A stretch of 36,989 nt of DNA from CADCWK01 sp964244115 (GCA_964244115.1 CAXTHM010000036.1:1-36989), one strand, 5' to 3'. Counted from the first letter of the stretch, positions 8,422 through 16,687 are shown. The notes: generated from the letters alone by a model not told the origin. Translations and numbers: made by a program.

Positions 8422-8747
8422 CGAGCGAGACGAATACCGTGCGGTACACGGCTGACGAGATGAAGGAGATGGTCGCGCGAGGCGAGAGTCGGACGGACTG
8501 GGAGCGCGTCCGCAGCATGACGGTCGCGGAGATCGAGTCGAATATCGACTATGGGGACGAAGGGGACTTCGATCTGTCGCAGGGCTATGTCACGTCCGGC
8601 CCTCCTCTCGGTCGACCCGCGTTAGCTGGGTCCCGGATCGACGCGGCAATCCTTGCCTGGTTCGACCGCCGAGGTCCCGAGCGTGCCGATGAGATCAACG
8701 ACGCACTCCGCGCCTACATCGCCGAGCAGGAGCGCGAGGCGTCCTGA
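8418..8747 (+). CDS. Second BrnA-family antitoxin (orphan)
   Basis: A protein of 109 residues closely related to the preceding antitoxin: VRYTADEMKEMVARGESRTD and MTVAEIESNIDYGDEGDF at the N-terminus. A C-terminal ribbon-helix-helix region follows (RIDAAILAWFDRRGPERADE, then INDALRAYIAEQ). I chose TTG 8418 because GAGG lies seven bases upstream and an upstream relic ORF ends there; no ATG is suitably placed. No complete toxin gene accompanies it: only a ten-codon brnT beginning lies upstream. It could bind the neighbouring BrnT, act as a backup antitoxin or regulator, or be a remnant. The family assignment is firm; the start and function are inferred. Confidence 0.75.
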   Translation: MTSETNTVRYTADEMKEMVARGESRTDWERVRSMTVAEIESNIDYGDEGDFDLSQGYVTSGPPLGRPALAGSRIDAAILAWFDRRGPERADEINDALRAYIAEQEREAS

Positions 8748-8756
8748 CACTGGCGA

Positions 8757-9563
8757 TCACCGGTAGAGGTCGCGCTCCGGCGGCATGACGAGGTCGCGGC
8801 CGGTGCCGTCCGGGGTCTCGGTCTGCGGGACGTAGCCGCGGATGATCGTGACCGGGCGGGCGTCGAGCTTGTTCTGGACGAGTTCGGCGGCCGAGGCCAG
8901 TTCGTCGCCGACGGCGAGGATCGACGCCCGGAGCTCGTAGCCGCTGGCGTCGTGCTGCCCGCGGTAGTCGGCCAGCGGCGCCAGGCCGGCGACCCCGATC
9001 GCGACGTTGATGATCCCCGCCCGCCAGGCCCGGCCGAACGAGTCCGAGACGATCAGGCCCGGCGCCTCGTCATCGGCCAGCCCGAACCGGGCCGCGAGGC
9101 CAGCCCGCAGCCGGGCGGCCGACGCATCTGGGTCTTTGGGCAGCAGGCAGACGATGTCGGGCGCGACGTTGCTGGCGTCGACGGCGGCGTTGGCGCAGAC
9201 GAAGCCGTGCCGCGTCTCGGCGATGATGACGCCGCGCTGGGCGTCCATCCGCGAGATCCGGACCGACTCCCGCAACACGACCTCGACCTGGCGGGGGTCC
9301 TTGCCGGTCGGCGTGGCGAAGGCGATCGCGAACGGGGAGGGCTCGACCTCGCGCAGGTCGACCAGTTGACCTTCGGACTTGCTCACGATCTTGTGGGTGA
9401 CGACGACGACGTCGCCAGGCAGGACCGTCTGGCCGGCCGCCTCGATCGCATCGCCGATCAGGGCGACGAGGTCGGCGCCGGGCCGGACTTCGGGGATGCC
9501 GCCGATGCCGAAGATGCGCAGATCGCCGGGCCGCTCGGATGGGAACGATCCGCTGGTTGCCAT
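8757..9563 (-). CDS. cofE: F420-0:gamma-L-glutamate ligase CofE
   Basis: A GTP-dependent enzyme that adds gamma-linked glutamates to F420-0, the last step of F420 synthesis. Its 268 residues match CofE and the N-terminal half of mycobacterial FbiB. Seen here are the VTHKIVSKSEGQ motif, the ETRHGFVCANAAVDASN segment with metal/GTP contacts, VSDSFGRAWRAG, and DYRGQHDASGYEL. No nitroreductase-like C-terminal domain is fused, unlike actinobacterial FbiB, so any dehydro-F420-0 reductase must be encoded elsewhere. The gene is third in the minus-strand order cofD-cofC-cofE. The ATG at 9563 gives a full-length product. Confidence 0.95.
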   Translation of the reverse strand: MATSGSFPSERPGDLRIFGIGGIPEVRPGADLVALIGDAIEAAGQTVLPGDVVVVTHKIVSKSEGQLVDLREVEPSPFAIAFATPTGKDPRQVEVVLRESVRISRMDAQRGVIIAETRHGFVCANAAVDASNVAPDIVCLLPKDPDASAARLRAGLAARFGLADDEAPGLIVSDSFGRAWRAGIINVAIGVAGLAPLADYRGQHDASGYELRASILAVGDELASAAELVQNKLDARPVTIIRGYVPQTETPDGTGRDLVMPPERDLYR

Positions 9564-9655
9564 GCCTCGCCCTTCATTGCAATGCTGTCAGGTCCGTCTC
9601 GCGTCGGAAGCCGTTGCCTGTCTGTCGTGCCGGTGCAGTATCGCCGCTTCCGGTG

Positions 9656-10315
9656 TCAGTGAGCAGCCGGTGTCGCTGCCCGCGTCGACCACTCGGNNNN
9701 NNNNNNGACGTCCAGCGAGGTGCCGGCGGTGACGACCGTCTCCGTCGCGAGTCCCAGCCGGTCGGCCTCGGCCAGGTGCTTGCGGAAGCTACCCTCGCCG
9801 AACTGGAACCGGAAGGGATCGGACGGCCCGGGCATCGCCGGGTCGAACCGGAGCAGCAGCGCGTTGGTGCCCTCCCCGTGGCGGTCCGGCGAGATGACGA
9901 TGTCCGCGTCGCTGGCGACCATCACCCGGACATCGTCGGCGGAGAGCAGCGGCAGATCGCCGAACAGGATCACCATCGCGCCCGCGCGGCCGTCGATCGC
10001 GAAGGTGCGTCCCTGATCCAGCGCCGCGATCAGCCCCGGCCGGTCCGCGGCCTGCCGGAGCACGATCAGGTCCGGGGCGAGCTGACCGGCGAGCGACAAC
10101 ACCTCGTCGGCCGGGCTGATCACGATCACCCGGCCGATCACACCCGACGCCAGCGCCGCCGAGACGACGCCGCCGAGCATCTCGCGGATCAGGTGCGTCC
10201 GCTCCGCGCCATCGAGCGCACCGGCGAGCCGCGTCTTGCCGCTGGTCAGCGATCGCACGGGGATCAGCGCGACGGTCTGGCCGGCGAGGTCGGGGCGCTC
10301 GGGATCTGGTGTCAT
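9656..10315 (-). CDS. cofC: 2-phospho-L-lactate/phosphoenolpyruvate guanylyltransferase CofC (interrupted by an assembly gap)
   Basis: The FbiD/CofC nucleotidyltransferase activates phospholactate or phosphoenolpyruvate with GTP for CofD. Family marks: the N-terminal ALIPVRSLTSGKTRLAGAL, the FGDLPLL metal-binding loop, SPDRHGEGTNALLL, and FQFGEGSFRKHLAEA. I chose the ATG at 10315 (AGGA nine bases upstream, native-looking MTPDPERPDLAGQTVALIP start); an upstream ATG at 10351 lacks a ribosome site. Ten Ns (9697-9706) fall just after SLDV, where CofC proteins normally read SLDxDTPEDL. The frame and the last dozen residues after the gap are therefore untrustworthy. Confidence 0.88.
   Translation of the reverse strand: MTPDPERPDLAGQTVALIPVRSLTSGKTRLAGALDGAERTHLIREMLGGVVSAALASGVIGRVIVISPADEVLSLAGQLAPDLIVLRQAADRPGLIAALDQGRTFAIDGRAGAMVILFGDLPLLSADDVRVMVASDADIVISPDRHGEGTNALLLRFDPAMPGPSDPFRFQFGEGSFRKHLAEADRLGLATETVVTAGTSLDVXXXXEWSTRAATPAAH
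9697..9706. other. Assembly gap (ten Ns)
   Basis: A run of exactly ten Ns inside the 3' end of cofC. Ten is a conventional placeholder, so the true distance is unknown. It marks a scaffold join: the two flanks fit together as cofC to cofE, which supports the join. Confidence 0.95.
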
Positions 10316-10363
10316 GACCTGGAGTCCTGTTGGCGTGGAGTGCGACGACATCGTGGGCGACGA

Positions 10364-11317
10364 TCAGAGCGGTTGCGAAGCAAGCGTAATCCGCTGACCG
10401 AAGGTGAGCAACTCCTCCGCCAGCCGGCGGCGGTCGTCCGGCCCTCCCATGACCGTGCCCGTCGTCTCGACGATCATGCCGGTCTCGCGGTCGATCTGCG
10501 CGGCGAGGTCGGCGTCGGCGTGGTCGATCACGAAGCCGTCGACCAGCCCGGCGTAGAGACGGGCGACGCCGAGGGCCGAACTCTCGTGGCCCAGCGTCGC
10601 CAGCATCCGGTCGGCCGGCCCCTTGAGCGCCTTGCCGCCGATGATCGGGCTGACGGCGATCGTCGGAGCCGTCGCGGCCAGCAGGGCCTCCCGCATCCCC
10701 GGCACGGCCAGGATCGGACCGATGCTGACGATCGGGTTGGACGGGCAGAAGACGATCAGCTCGGCGCCGGCGATCGCCTCCCGGACCCGCTCGGGCAGCC
10801 GCGCCGCCTCGGCGCCGTCGAAGCGGACGCCGGTGACGTCGTCCCGCTGCTGGCGGCGGACGAAGTAGTCCTGGAAGACGAGGTCGCCGTCCGGCGTGCC
10901 GATGATGGTGCGGAGCGGGTCGTCGGTCATCGGCAGGATCGTCGATTCGATCTCGAGGGCGCGGGCCATCTCCAGGGTGACGTCGGTCAGCGGGATGCCG
11001 GCCGCAAGGCGGGACGTGCGTCGGATGTGGGTGGCGAAGTCGCGGTCGCCCAGCCAGAACCAGGCGTCGTGGCCGTAGCGGCGGAGTTGATCGAGCGTGT
11101 TCGTCGTGTCGCCCTGGATGCCCCAGCCGGTCGTCGGGTTGGCGATCCCGCCGAGGGTGTAGAGGACCGTGTCGATGTCGGGCGAGATGTGGAGACCGAG
11201 GTGCTCCATGTCGTCGGCGGTGTTGACGATGACCGTCAGGTCGCCGGGCGGCAGGGCGAGAGCCAGTCCCTGCGCCATCTTCGCCCCACCGACGCCACCC
11301 GCGATTGCGACTATCAC
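10364..11317 (-). CDS. cofD: 2-phospho-L-lactate transferase CofD
   Basis: Transfers the lactyl- or enolpyruvyl-phosphate group from the guanylylated CofC product to the deazaflavin Fo, giving F420-0 or its dehydro form. The 317-residue product starts IVAIAGGVGGAKMAQGL, the family's Rossmann-type opening. It contains NTADDMEHLGLHISPDIDT, the GWGIQGDT segment, WFWLGDRDFATH, and FCPSNPIVSIGPIL, all classic CofD signatures. The GTG at 11317 was chosen because it places this motif at the N-terminus and has GGGAG ten bases upstream; the frame is open to 11527. A 26-base perfect palindrome ends one base before an alternative ATG (11338). Confidence 0.95.
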   Translation of the reverse strand: MIVAIAGGVGGAKMAQGLALALPPGDLTVIVNTADDMEHLGLHISPDIDTVLYTLGGIANPTTGWGIQGDTTNTLDQLRRYGHDAWFWLGDRDFATHIRRTSRLAAGIPLTDVTLEMARALEIESTILPMTDDPLRTIIGTPDGDLVFQDYFVRRQQRDDVTGVRFDGAEAARLPERVREAIAGAELIVFCPSNPIVSIGPILAVPGMREALLAATAPTIAVSPIIGGKALKGPADRMLATLGHESSALGVARLYAGLVDGFVIDHADADLAAQIDRETGMIVETTGTVMGGPDDRRRLAEELLTFGQRITLASQPL

Positions 11318-11338
11318 TCCGTCGTTACTCCCACACAT

Positions 11339-11364
11339 GCCGCCCGGGACGCGTCCCGGGCGGC
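11339..11364. promoter_or_regulatory. 26-base perfect palindrome in the cofD leader
   Basis: Two 13-base arms, gccgcccgggacg and its exact reverse complement, meet with no spacer, 22-47 bases upstream of the cofD start. A second small hairpin (gcccgg-ttg-ccgggc) lies just beyond. It may be a dimeric-repressor operator or an mRNA leader hairpin for the cof genes. Confidence 0.5.
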
Positions 11365-11601
11365 GGCTGGCCCGGTTGCCGGGCCCGTCTCCCCTAAGGG
11401 TACTGTGCGGTAGCCCGGCGGGGAACGCATCGCCTGTTCGGTCAGGGTGGGTGGCAAGGGCTGCGCCTTCATGCGCGCAGGCAAACGTCTGGTGAGCCGT
11501 TGCCCGGCAGCGGGATGTCATGGACAATGGCCGCCGCCAGTGGGCCAGCCGAGAGCGGGATCGCCAGTGCCGGTGACCCAGCCAGACAGGATCGAGAGCG
11601 C

Positions 11602-13173
11602 ATGACGACCGCCAGTACGACGACCGATGCCAACCCCGGCGATGCCACCGCCCGGATCGCGATCGTGCCGCGACCGATCAACCTGGAGGCGTCCGGCGCG
11701 GGGTTCCGCCTCATCACGCCGGTCATGGTCGCGGCATCCGACGAGGTCGCGACGGCGGTCGGGTTGCTCAGGGAGCATCTGCGATCGGTCGAAACTGCCG
11801 CCCCCGGCGATGCCCAGGTCGGCATCGCGATCGACCCGGCGCTGGGTGCCGAAGCCTACGAGCTGGTCAGCGACGGGACGGGCGTCCGGATCACGGGCGG
11901 CGACGCGGCCGGCGCCTTCTACGGTGCCCAGACCCTGCTCCAGCTGCTGCCGGCGGCGGTCTTCTCGGCGGAGCCGGGGACGGCCTGGGCGGTTCCCGGC
12001 GTCCGGATCGGCGACCAGCCGGCGTTCGGCTGGCGCGGGGCGATGCTGGATGTCGCCCGCCACTTCATGCCGGTCGATTTCGTCCTGCGCTTCATCGACC
12101 TGCTGGCGATGCACAAGCTCAACGTCCTCCACTTCCACCTGACCGAGGACCAGGGCTGGCGGCTCCAGATCGACCGCTACCCGCGCCTGACGGAGGTCGG
12201 CGGCCACCGCGCCGAGACGATCATGGTCCGGCCGGACAAGGAGCACCCGGAGGACGAGCGCTACGACCGGACCCCCCACGGCGGCTTCTACACCAAGGAC
12301 GACATCCGCCGGATCCTCGCCCACGCCGCCACCCGCCACGTCCGCGTGGTGCCGGAGGTCGAGGTGCCGGGTCACTCCCAGGCCGCGATCGCCGCCTACC
12401 CGGAACTCGGCAACACCGGCCAGCAGATCGAGGTCGCGAAGAAGTGGGGCATCATCAGGCACGTCCTTAATGTCGAGGAGTCGACGATCCAGTTCTACCA
12501 GAACGTCTTCGACGAGGTGATCGACCTGTTCGACTCGCCCTACATCCACGTCGGCGGCGACGAGTGCGAGAAGGACGAGTGGCTGGAGAGTGAGCGGGCC
12601 CAGGCCAGCATGGCCGAGCTGGACCTCGACCACGTCGAGCAGCTCCAGAGCTGGTTCATCCGCCGGATGGCCGCTCACATCCAGTCCCGCGGCCGGACGC
12701 TGGTCGGCTGGGATGAGATCCTCGAAGGGGGGCTGGCTCCGGGCGCGGTCGTGATGTCGTGGCGCGGCGAGGACGGTGGGATCGCGGCGGCTCGGGCTGG
12801 CCACGACGTCGTGATGGCCCCGTTCACCCACACCTACTTCGATTATTACCAGACCGACGACCGTGTCACCGAGCCCTACGGCATCGGCGGGCTGATCACG
12901 CTGGAGCGGGCCTACTCGTACCGGCCGGTCCCGGCGGCGCTGACGGAGGAGGAAGCCCGGCACGTCCTCGGCGCGCAGTTCCAGCTCTGGACCGAGTACA
13001 TGCCGAAGCCGACCAACGTCGAGTTCATGGCGTTCCCGCGCGGCTGCGCCTTCGCCGAGACCGTCTGGCACCCGGAGCCGGGCGACTACCCCGAGTTCCT
13101 CGGCCGCCTCCGCACCCACGAGCAGCGGCTGCGGGCAATGGGTGTCGCCTACCACCCGTTGCCGCACGACTGA
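11602..13173 (+). CDS. Beta-N-acetylhexosaminidase, glycoside hydrolase family 20
   Basis: Removes terminal N-acetylglucosamine or N-acetylgalactosamine by substrate-assisted catalysis. The product has 523 residues. An N-terminal GH20b domain (about 10-150, with IVPRPINLE) precedes the catalytic barrel starting at RGAMLDVARHFMPVDFVLRF. Key motifs are HFHLTEDQGWRLQI, HVRVVPEVEVPGH, and HVGGDECEKDEW carrying the Asp-Glu catalytic pair; VGWDEILEGG and FDYYQTD follow. I chose the ATG at 11602 (weak GAGAG site). The frame is open upstream to 11500. No signal peptide is visible from this start, so it is either cytoplasmic or secreted by an unrecognised route. It is divergent from cofD. Confidence 0.93.
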   Translation: MTTASTTTDANPGDATARIAIVPRPINLEASGAGFRLITPVMVAASDEVATAVGLLREHLRSVETAAPGDAQVGIAIDPALGAEAYELVSDGTGVRITGGDAAGAFYGAQTLLQLLPAAVFSAEPGTAWAVPGVRIGDQPAFGWRGAMLDVARHFMPVDFVLRFIDLLAMHKLNVLHFHLTEDQGWRLQIDRYPRLTEVGGHRAETIMVRPDKEHPEDERYDRTPHGGFYTKDDIRRILAHAATRHVRVVPEVEVPGHSQAAIAAYPELGNTGQQIEVAKKWGIIRHVLNVEESTIQFYQNVFDEVIDLFDSPYIHVGGDECEKDEWLESERAQASMAELDLDHVEQLQSWFIRRMAAHIQSRGRTLVGWDEILEGGLAPGAVVMSWRGEDGGIAAARAGHDVVMAPFTHTYFDYYQTDDRVTEPYGIGGLITLERAYSYRPVPAALTEEEARHVLGAQFQLWTEYMPKPTNVEFMAFPRGCAFAETVWHPEPGDYPEFLGRLRTHEQRLRAMGVAYHPLPHD

Positions 13174-13210
13174 TGGTCATCTGGCTGTCTCAATCCGGTC
13201 GAGGGTTGGT

Positions 13211-13732
13211 CTAGGTGGCTGTGATCACAGCTGCTTGCCGGGCGGTCTCCAGCGGCAGGCAGAGCATCAGTGGTTCGACGGGGGACGCGAGGAATCCGTT
13301 CCGGAGATAGAACTGCTCGGCTGAACTGGAGATCGCGTTGACGAGCAAGGCCCGGACGCCGACGATTTCGGCTGCCTGAAGCACCCGATGGATCGCATCG
13401 AGGAGCATGGCCTTGCCGATTCCGCGTCCCTGATACCGTTGGTCAGTCGCTAGACGACCAAGCACCATGACCGGGATGGGATCCGGCATGTTCCGTTGCA
13501 GTCGCTTGGGAGCCAGGTTTCGAGCGATGCCGCCAGCCGATAGACAGTAATAGGCCACAACGGTTGTGCCGTCACAGACGACGTATGTTCGTGAGGCTCC
13601 CCGGACCTCGTTCTTGTTCGCCTGCCCCTGCAGCCACCCATCCAGCGTTGGTTCGCCACAGAAGAACTGGTCGACGTGATGGTCGGTCGTCAGCGGCATT
13701 GGGGTCGATAGCAGTGGCCGGTTCACTTCCAC
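13211..13732 (-). CDS. TacT-type GNAT toxin
   Basis: A 173-residue acetyltransferase of the TacT/AtaT group, whose members acetylate aminoacyl-tRNA and block translation. Family marks: FFCGEPTLDGWLQGQANKNE at the N-terminus, SRTYVVCDGTTVVAYYCLSAG, PIPVMVLGRLATDQRYQGRG containing the acetyl-CoA loop, and the C-terminal AISSSAEQFYLRNGF. It lies directly after the DUF1778 antitoxin gene with a ten-base overlap, the standard antitoxin-first TacAT order. The catalytic tyrosine of the FYxxxGF region is present, so it looks functional. Confidence 0.88.
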   Translation of the reverse strand: MEVNRPLLSTPMPLTTDHHVDQFFCGEPTLDGWLQGQANKNEVRGASRTYVVCDGTTVVAYYCLSAGGIARNLAPKRLQRNMPDPIPVMVLGRLATDQRYQGRGIGKAMLLDAIHRVLQAAEIVGVRALLVNAISSSAEQFYLRNGFLASPVEPLMLCLPLETARQAAVITAT

Positions 13733-14007
13733 GGCGGCTGGTGATTCATGAGCTTGATGAGTTCGGGTGATGGTGCCGGGGGATTGTCGAGCATGGCCTC
13801 GAAGGCGTCGAATGCCTCTGGGTCGAGGACGAAGAGGGTTCGATCGAGCAGGACGTTCTGCGCCTCGCGGTAGCTCACCTCCAGCATGAACTCCGAACGC
13901 GTCGTGCCCCGTATCGCCGCTGCCTGGTCGATCAGGTTCCGTTGACCCCCGGTTGCCCGGATGTTGATGACCTCGTCCTTCGCCGCTGATGACTTTGGCA
14001 GTGCCAT
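13723..14007 (-). CDS. TacA-type (DUF1778) ribbon-helix-helix antitoxin
   Basis: A 94-residue antitoxin. An N-terminal ribbon-helix-helix segment (DEVINIRATGGQRNLIDQAA, then AIRGTTRSEFML) binds DNA. The C-terminal tail (FVLDPEAFDAFEAMLDNPP, then PELIKLM) is the typical TacA toxin-wrapping sequence. I chose ATG 14007, which follows AGGACAAGG closely, over the longer frame that begins at 14085 and would run across the promoter. It is first in the operon and its end overlaps the toxin gene. The palindrome at 14043-14065 is its likely autoregulatory site. Confidence 0.88.
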   Translation of the reverse strand: MALPKSSAAKDEVINIRATGGQRNLIDQAAAIRGTTRSEFMLEVSYREAQNVLLDRTLFVLDPEAFDAFEAMLDNPPAPSPELIKLMNHQPPWK

Positions 14008-14042
14008 CCTTGTCCTCACGATCTCGTCATGGCCCAATGTCA

Positions 14043-14065
14043 TTGTATACACGATGGGTATACAA
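14043..14065. promoter_or_regulatory. Palindromic operator/promoter of the tacAT-like operon
   Basis: Perfect inverted repeat TTGTATAC, seven bases, GTATACAA, located 36-58 bases upstream of the antitoxin ATG. The arms contain TATACA, a good -10 element on the minus strand, so antitoxin binding would block transcription. It is one of the few AT-rich spots in the window. Confidence 0.7.
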
Positions 14066-14111
14066 CGAGGTCGATCAGATCGCAATCGCTCCTGGACGTT
14101 TCTCGCAGGTT

Positions 14112-15248
14112 CTACGTCGTCCGGCTAGCGACGCCCGGCGCGATCGTCTCGCGCATGATCGGCCTGGGGCGGGTCTGGAAGCCGGCCTGGTCGAGGGCCG
14201 GGACCTCGGCGGTGGCGGCGACCATGACGAGATCGAGTCCGGGCACGACGTAGATGCTCGATTCGCCGTAGCCCAACGAGAACCAAGCGTCGTAGCCCAC
14301 GACCTCGTCCAGCCACCAGTAGTAGCCGTAGCCGGTCCCGCCGCCGAAGTCGTTGGCCGGGCTCGGCGAGATCTGGAACGATGTCGACTCCGCCACCCAT
14401 CCGGCCGGGATGATCCGGTCGCCGTCCCAGGCGCCGCCGTTCAGCATCAGGTAGCCGAACGATGCCATCTGCCGCGCGGTCAGGAACAGGCCCCAGCCGC
14501 CGGCGGTCTCGCCCTGGGGCGACGCCAGCCAGTCGTCGATCTCGACCCCGATCGGCCCGAACAGGCGCTCCTGGCCGAACTCGCGCAGGGTCTGCCCGGA
14601 GACGGTCTGGAGGATGACCGACAGGACATGGCAGTTGCCGGAGTTGTACGTGAAGGTCCCGCCGGGATCGGCGACGACCGGGAGCGACAGGGTCCGGGCG
14701 GCCCAGTCGTCGGTGTTGTCGAGGTTGGCGTAGTCGACGGTGCCGTCCCAGTCCCAGCCGCTCGCCATGGTCAGCAGGTCCCGGACGGTGATGTCGGCGG
14801 TGGCCGGGTCGGCCCCGGCGGGGATGCGGTCGCCGAGCAGGTCGCCGATCCGGTCGTCGAGCGCCAGCAGGCCGTCGCCGACCGCGATCCCGATCAGGGC
14901 GCTGGTGACGCTCTTGGTCGAGGACCAGATGTCGGTCGTCTCGTCGTCCGCGAAGCCGTCGGCGTAGTACTCGAAGGCGAGCCGGCCCCCGACCGCGACG
15001 ACGAAGGCCGAGAGGGCCGGGGTCTCGCTCCGGATGCGGCTGGTCGCCGTCTCGAAGATCGCCGGGTCGATGCCGAGCTCGACCGGGTCGATGGTCTCCC
15101 AGCCATCGGTCGGCCAGGAGCGATCGTCCTGGGACGGCGGCCGGGCCGAGAGCTGGTGGAGGGGAGCGGCGAGGGGCAGGGCGAACGCCCCGGAGACGGC
15201 AGCGAGCACTCGCCGACGATCGAGCGTAAGCACTGGACAGATCCTCAT
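14112..15248 (-). CDS. Exported serine hydrolase of the beta-lactamase class C family
   Basis: About 378 residues of the PF00144 group (penicillin-binding protein/6-aminohexanoate-dimer hydrolase-like). Catalytic SxxK is SSTK in IWSSTKSVTSALIGIAV. The second motif is the YNSGN segment, and the third region reads GYGESSIYVVPGLDLVMV. Other family features are DITVRDLLTMASGWDW and TARQMASFGYLMLNGG. The N-terminus (LDRRRVLAAVSGAFALPLAA) looks like a signal with an Arg-rich n-region, so it is probably exported. ATG 15248 places this signal at the front; the frame is open to 15296, and neither start has a clear ribosome site. The substrate is unknown: beta-lactam, ester or amide are all possible. 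Confidence 0.85.
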   Translation of the reverse strand: MRICPVLTLDRRRVLAAVSGAFALPLAAPLHQLSARPPSQDDRSWPTDGWETIDPVELGIDPAIFETATSRIRSETPALSAFVVAVGGRLAFEYYADGFADDETTDIWSSTKSVTSALIGIAVGDGLLALDDRIGDLLGDRIPAGADPATADITVRDLLTMASGWDWDGTVDYANLDNTDDWAARTLSLPVVADPGGTFTYNSGNCHVLSVILQTVSGQTLREFGQERLFGPIGVEIDDWLASPQGETAGGWGLFLTARQMASFGYLMLNGGAWDGDRIIPAGWVAESTSFQISPSPANDFGGGTGYGYYWWLDEVVGYDAWFSLGYGESSIYVVPGLDLVMVAATAEVPALDQAGFQTRPRPIMRETIAPGVASRTT

Positions 15249-15375
15249 AGGGGTGATGGGCAGGTCGGGCCGGTCGCGAACGCGTTGAGCGGCCACGCAC
15301 TATGCAAGAGCATGGCCCCGCCCGGCGGGGCGGAGCCATTTCCGGCATCGACGCAACAGTGGTCGCCCGGCCTGG

Positions 15376-16371
15376 TCAGACGGCGTCGGAGGCCGTGGTG
15401 CTAGCCTGATCCTCCGTGTCGTCGGTGCCCAGCCGGCTGCCGCCTGGCCCGCCGGCACCGCCACCCCGACGCTCTTCGGGCTGGACCGCCGCCGGGTCGA
15501 CACCGACGGTGACGGTGCCGGTGTAGCCGGCGGTCAGGTCATCCGCGTCGACCGGCGTCATCGCGACGAGGAACTCGGGCTCGTCCACGTAGTCGCCGAA
15601 GAACTGGTCCGCGGCGTTCTCCGTGCGCTCGTCCTCCGGGCGGTTGGCGTAGGCATCGGTCTCGAAGACGGCATCCGAGATCGCGTCCTCGAAGAAGAGC
15701 TGCCCGGTGTGGGCGGTCGTGCCGCCCTCGTAGGTCTCCTCGGCGTCGATCTCGCCGGCGATCCGGACCTTCATGTGGATGTGGACGGTGCGGTCCTGGT
15801 ACCAGCCGGGGTAGATCGTGTCGAAGGTGACCGCCCCGTCGGCATCGGTGATCTGGATGCCGCGCAGGAACATCGATTCGGCGGCCGCGGCGACCTCCTC
15901 GGCCGAGGAGTCGCTGCCGGGGTTGTTCCCGGTGACGCCGGAGTAGTAGCCCCGCGCGTCGCAGTGCCAGAGCTCGACGGCGGCGTCGGCCAGCGGGGTG
16001 CAGGCTACGGCGTCGATGACGGTGATCGTCAGGGCCAGGGGCAGCCCCTCGCGGTCGTCGACGATGTCGCGGCGGACGAGCGCCTCGTCGACGTAGTACG
16101 GCCCCTCGGTCAGTTCCGGGGTGAGGGCGACGCAGGAGGCCGTCGTTCCGGTCGTGGTGCTCCCGGGCGACGGCGATGCGTCCTGCGCCGCGACGAGCTG
16201 GCGGGTGCCGACGGCGACGAGGCCGAGCGCGGTGGCGGCAGTCGCGCCGGTCTGGATCACCGCCCGCCGCGAGACGCCAGGACGGGTGTCCGGCTGGGCG
16301 GCGGGCCGGTGCCGGGCGATGATCTCGGCCAGCGGCCGGAGGGTCGTGAGACGGTTCGGGAGATCGGTCAT
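15376..16371 (-). CDS. Tat-exported intradiol dioxygenase-like protein
   Basis: About 331 residues related to protocatechuate/catechol dioxygenases, which cleave aromatic rings between two hydroxyls with Fe(III). Expected iron ligands are visible: Tyr in TEGPYYVDE, Tyr in YPGWYQDR and the two His of HIHMKV. ELWHCDARGYYSG is the family's substrate-strand motif. The N-terminus (residues about 30-60) has SRRAVIQTGATAATALGL, an SRR Tat-type signal without the second phenylalanine. The C-terminal tail is Gly/Arg-rich and disordered. ATG 16371 follows GAAGGGA. Exported proteins of this group have unknown substrates, so it need not be a true catechol dioxygenase. It sits in a run of exported proteins (14.1-18.6 kb). 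Confidence 0.85.
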   Translation of the reverse strand: MTDLPNRLTTLRPLAEIIARHRPAAQPDTRPGVSRRAVIQTGATAATALGLVAVGTRQLVAAQDASPSPGSTTTGTTASCVALTPELTEGPYYVDEALVRRDIVDDREGLPLALTITVIDAVACTPLADAAVELWHCDARGYYSGVTGNNPGSDSSAEEVAAAAESMFLRGIQITDADGAVTFDTIYPGWYQDRTVHIHMKVRIAGEIDAEETYEGGTTAHTGQLFFEDAISDAVFETDAYANRPEDERTENAADQFFGDYVDEPEFLVAMTPVDADDLTAGYTGTVTVGVDPAAVQPEERRGGGAGGPGGSRLGTDDTEDQASTTASDAV

Positions 16372-16616
16372 GGTCGTGGTCCCTTCTGGGGTGATCCTGG
16401 AAACGGTCCGGATGGCGGGTAGCGTGTTGCCGGCTTCAGGTCTCGGCGAGGGTGCCGGCTGGAGGATCGCCATCGCTCCGGACAGCTTAGCGGGGGCGCT
16501 GTTTGCTTCCTGTATGCTGGGGACGAATAATGAGACGCGCTTCCCGATCCGATGTCAATGCACTCTCCATTCCCCAAGGCCCGAGGACGTCGATCCGGTT
16601 CACCGGGAGCCAGGAA

Positions 16617-16658
16617 CGCCCACGGTCGGAGGAAGGAGTTCTCCTCCGACCGTGGGCG
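16617..16658. terminator. Strong hairpin downstream of the DUF3500 gene
   Basis: A 17-base perfect stem (cgcccacggtcggagga and its complement) with an eight-base loop. It lies 30 bases past the stop of the minus-strand DUF3500 gene, so it is a likely intrinsic terminator. No T-run follows on the minus strand, as is common in GC-rich genomes. Confidence 0.65.
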
Positions 16659-16687
16659 ACCCGCCTGGTCATTGGCGCGACCGCATG

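Noticed and set aside
11518..13167. Long open frame on the minus strand opposite the GH20 gene
   Set aside because: It is antisense to a clear enzyme gene and has the Asp/Val/Arg-rich composition of a GC-driven shadow frame. The same applies to long frames at 2849-4243 (+), 16121-18580 (+) and 26645-28288 (+).
13218..13231. 14-base palindrome gctgtgatcacagc
   Set aside because: It lies within the last codons of the TacT-like gene, is short, and no promoter is nearby.
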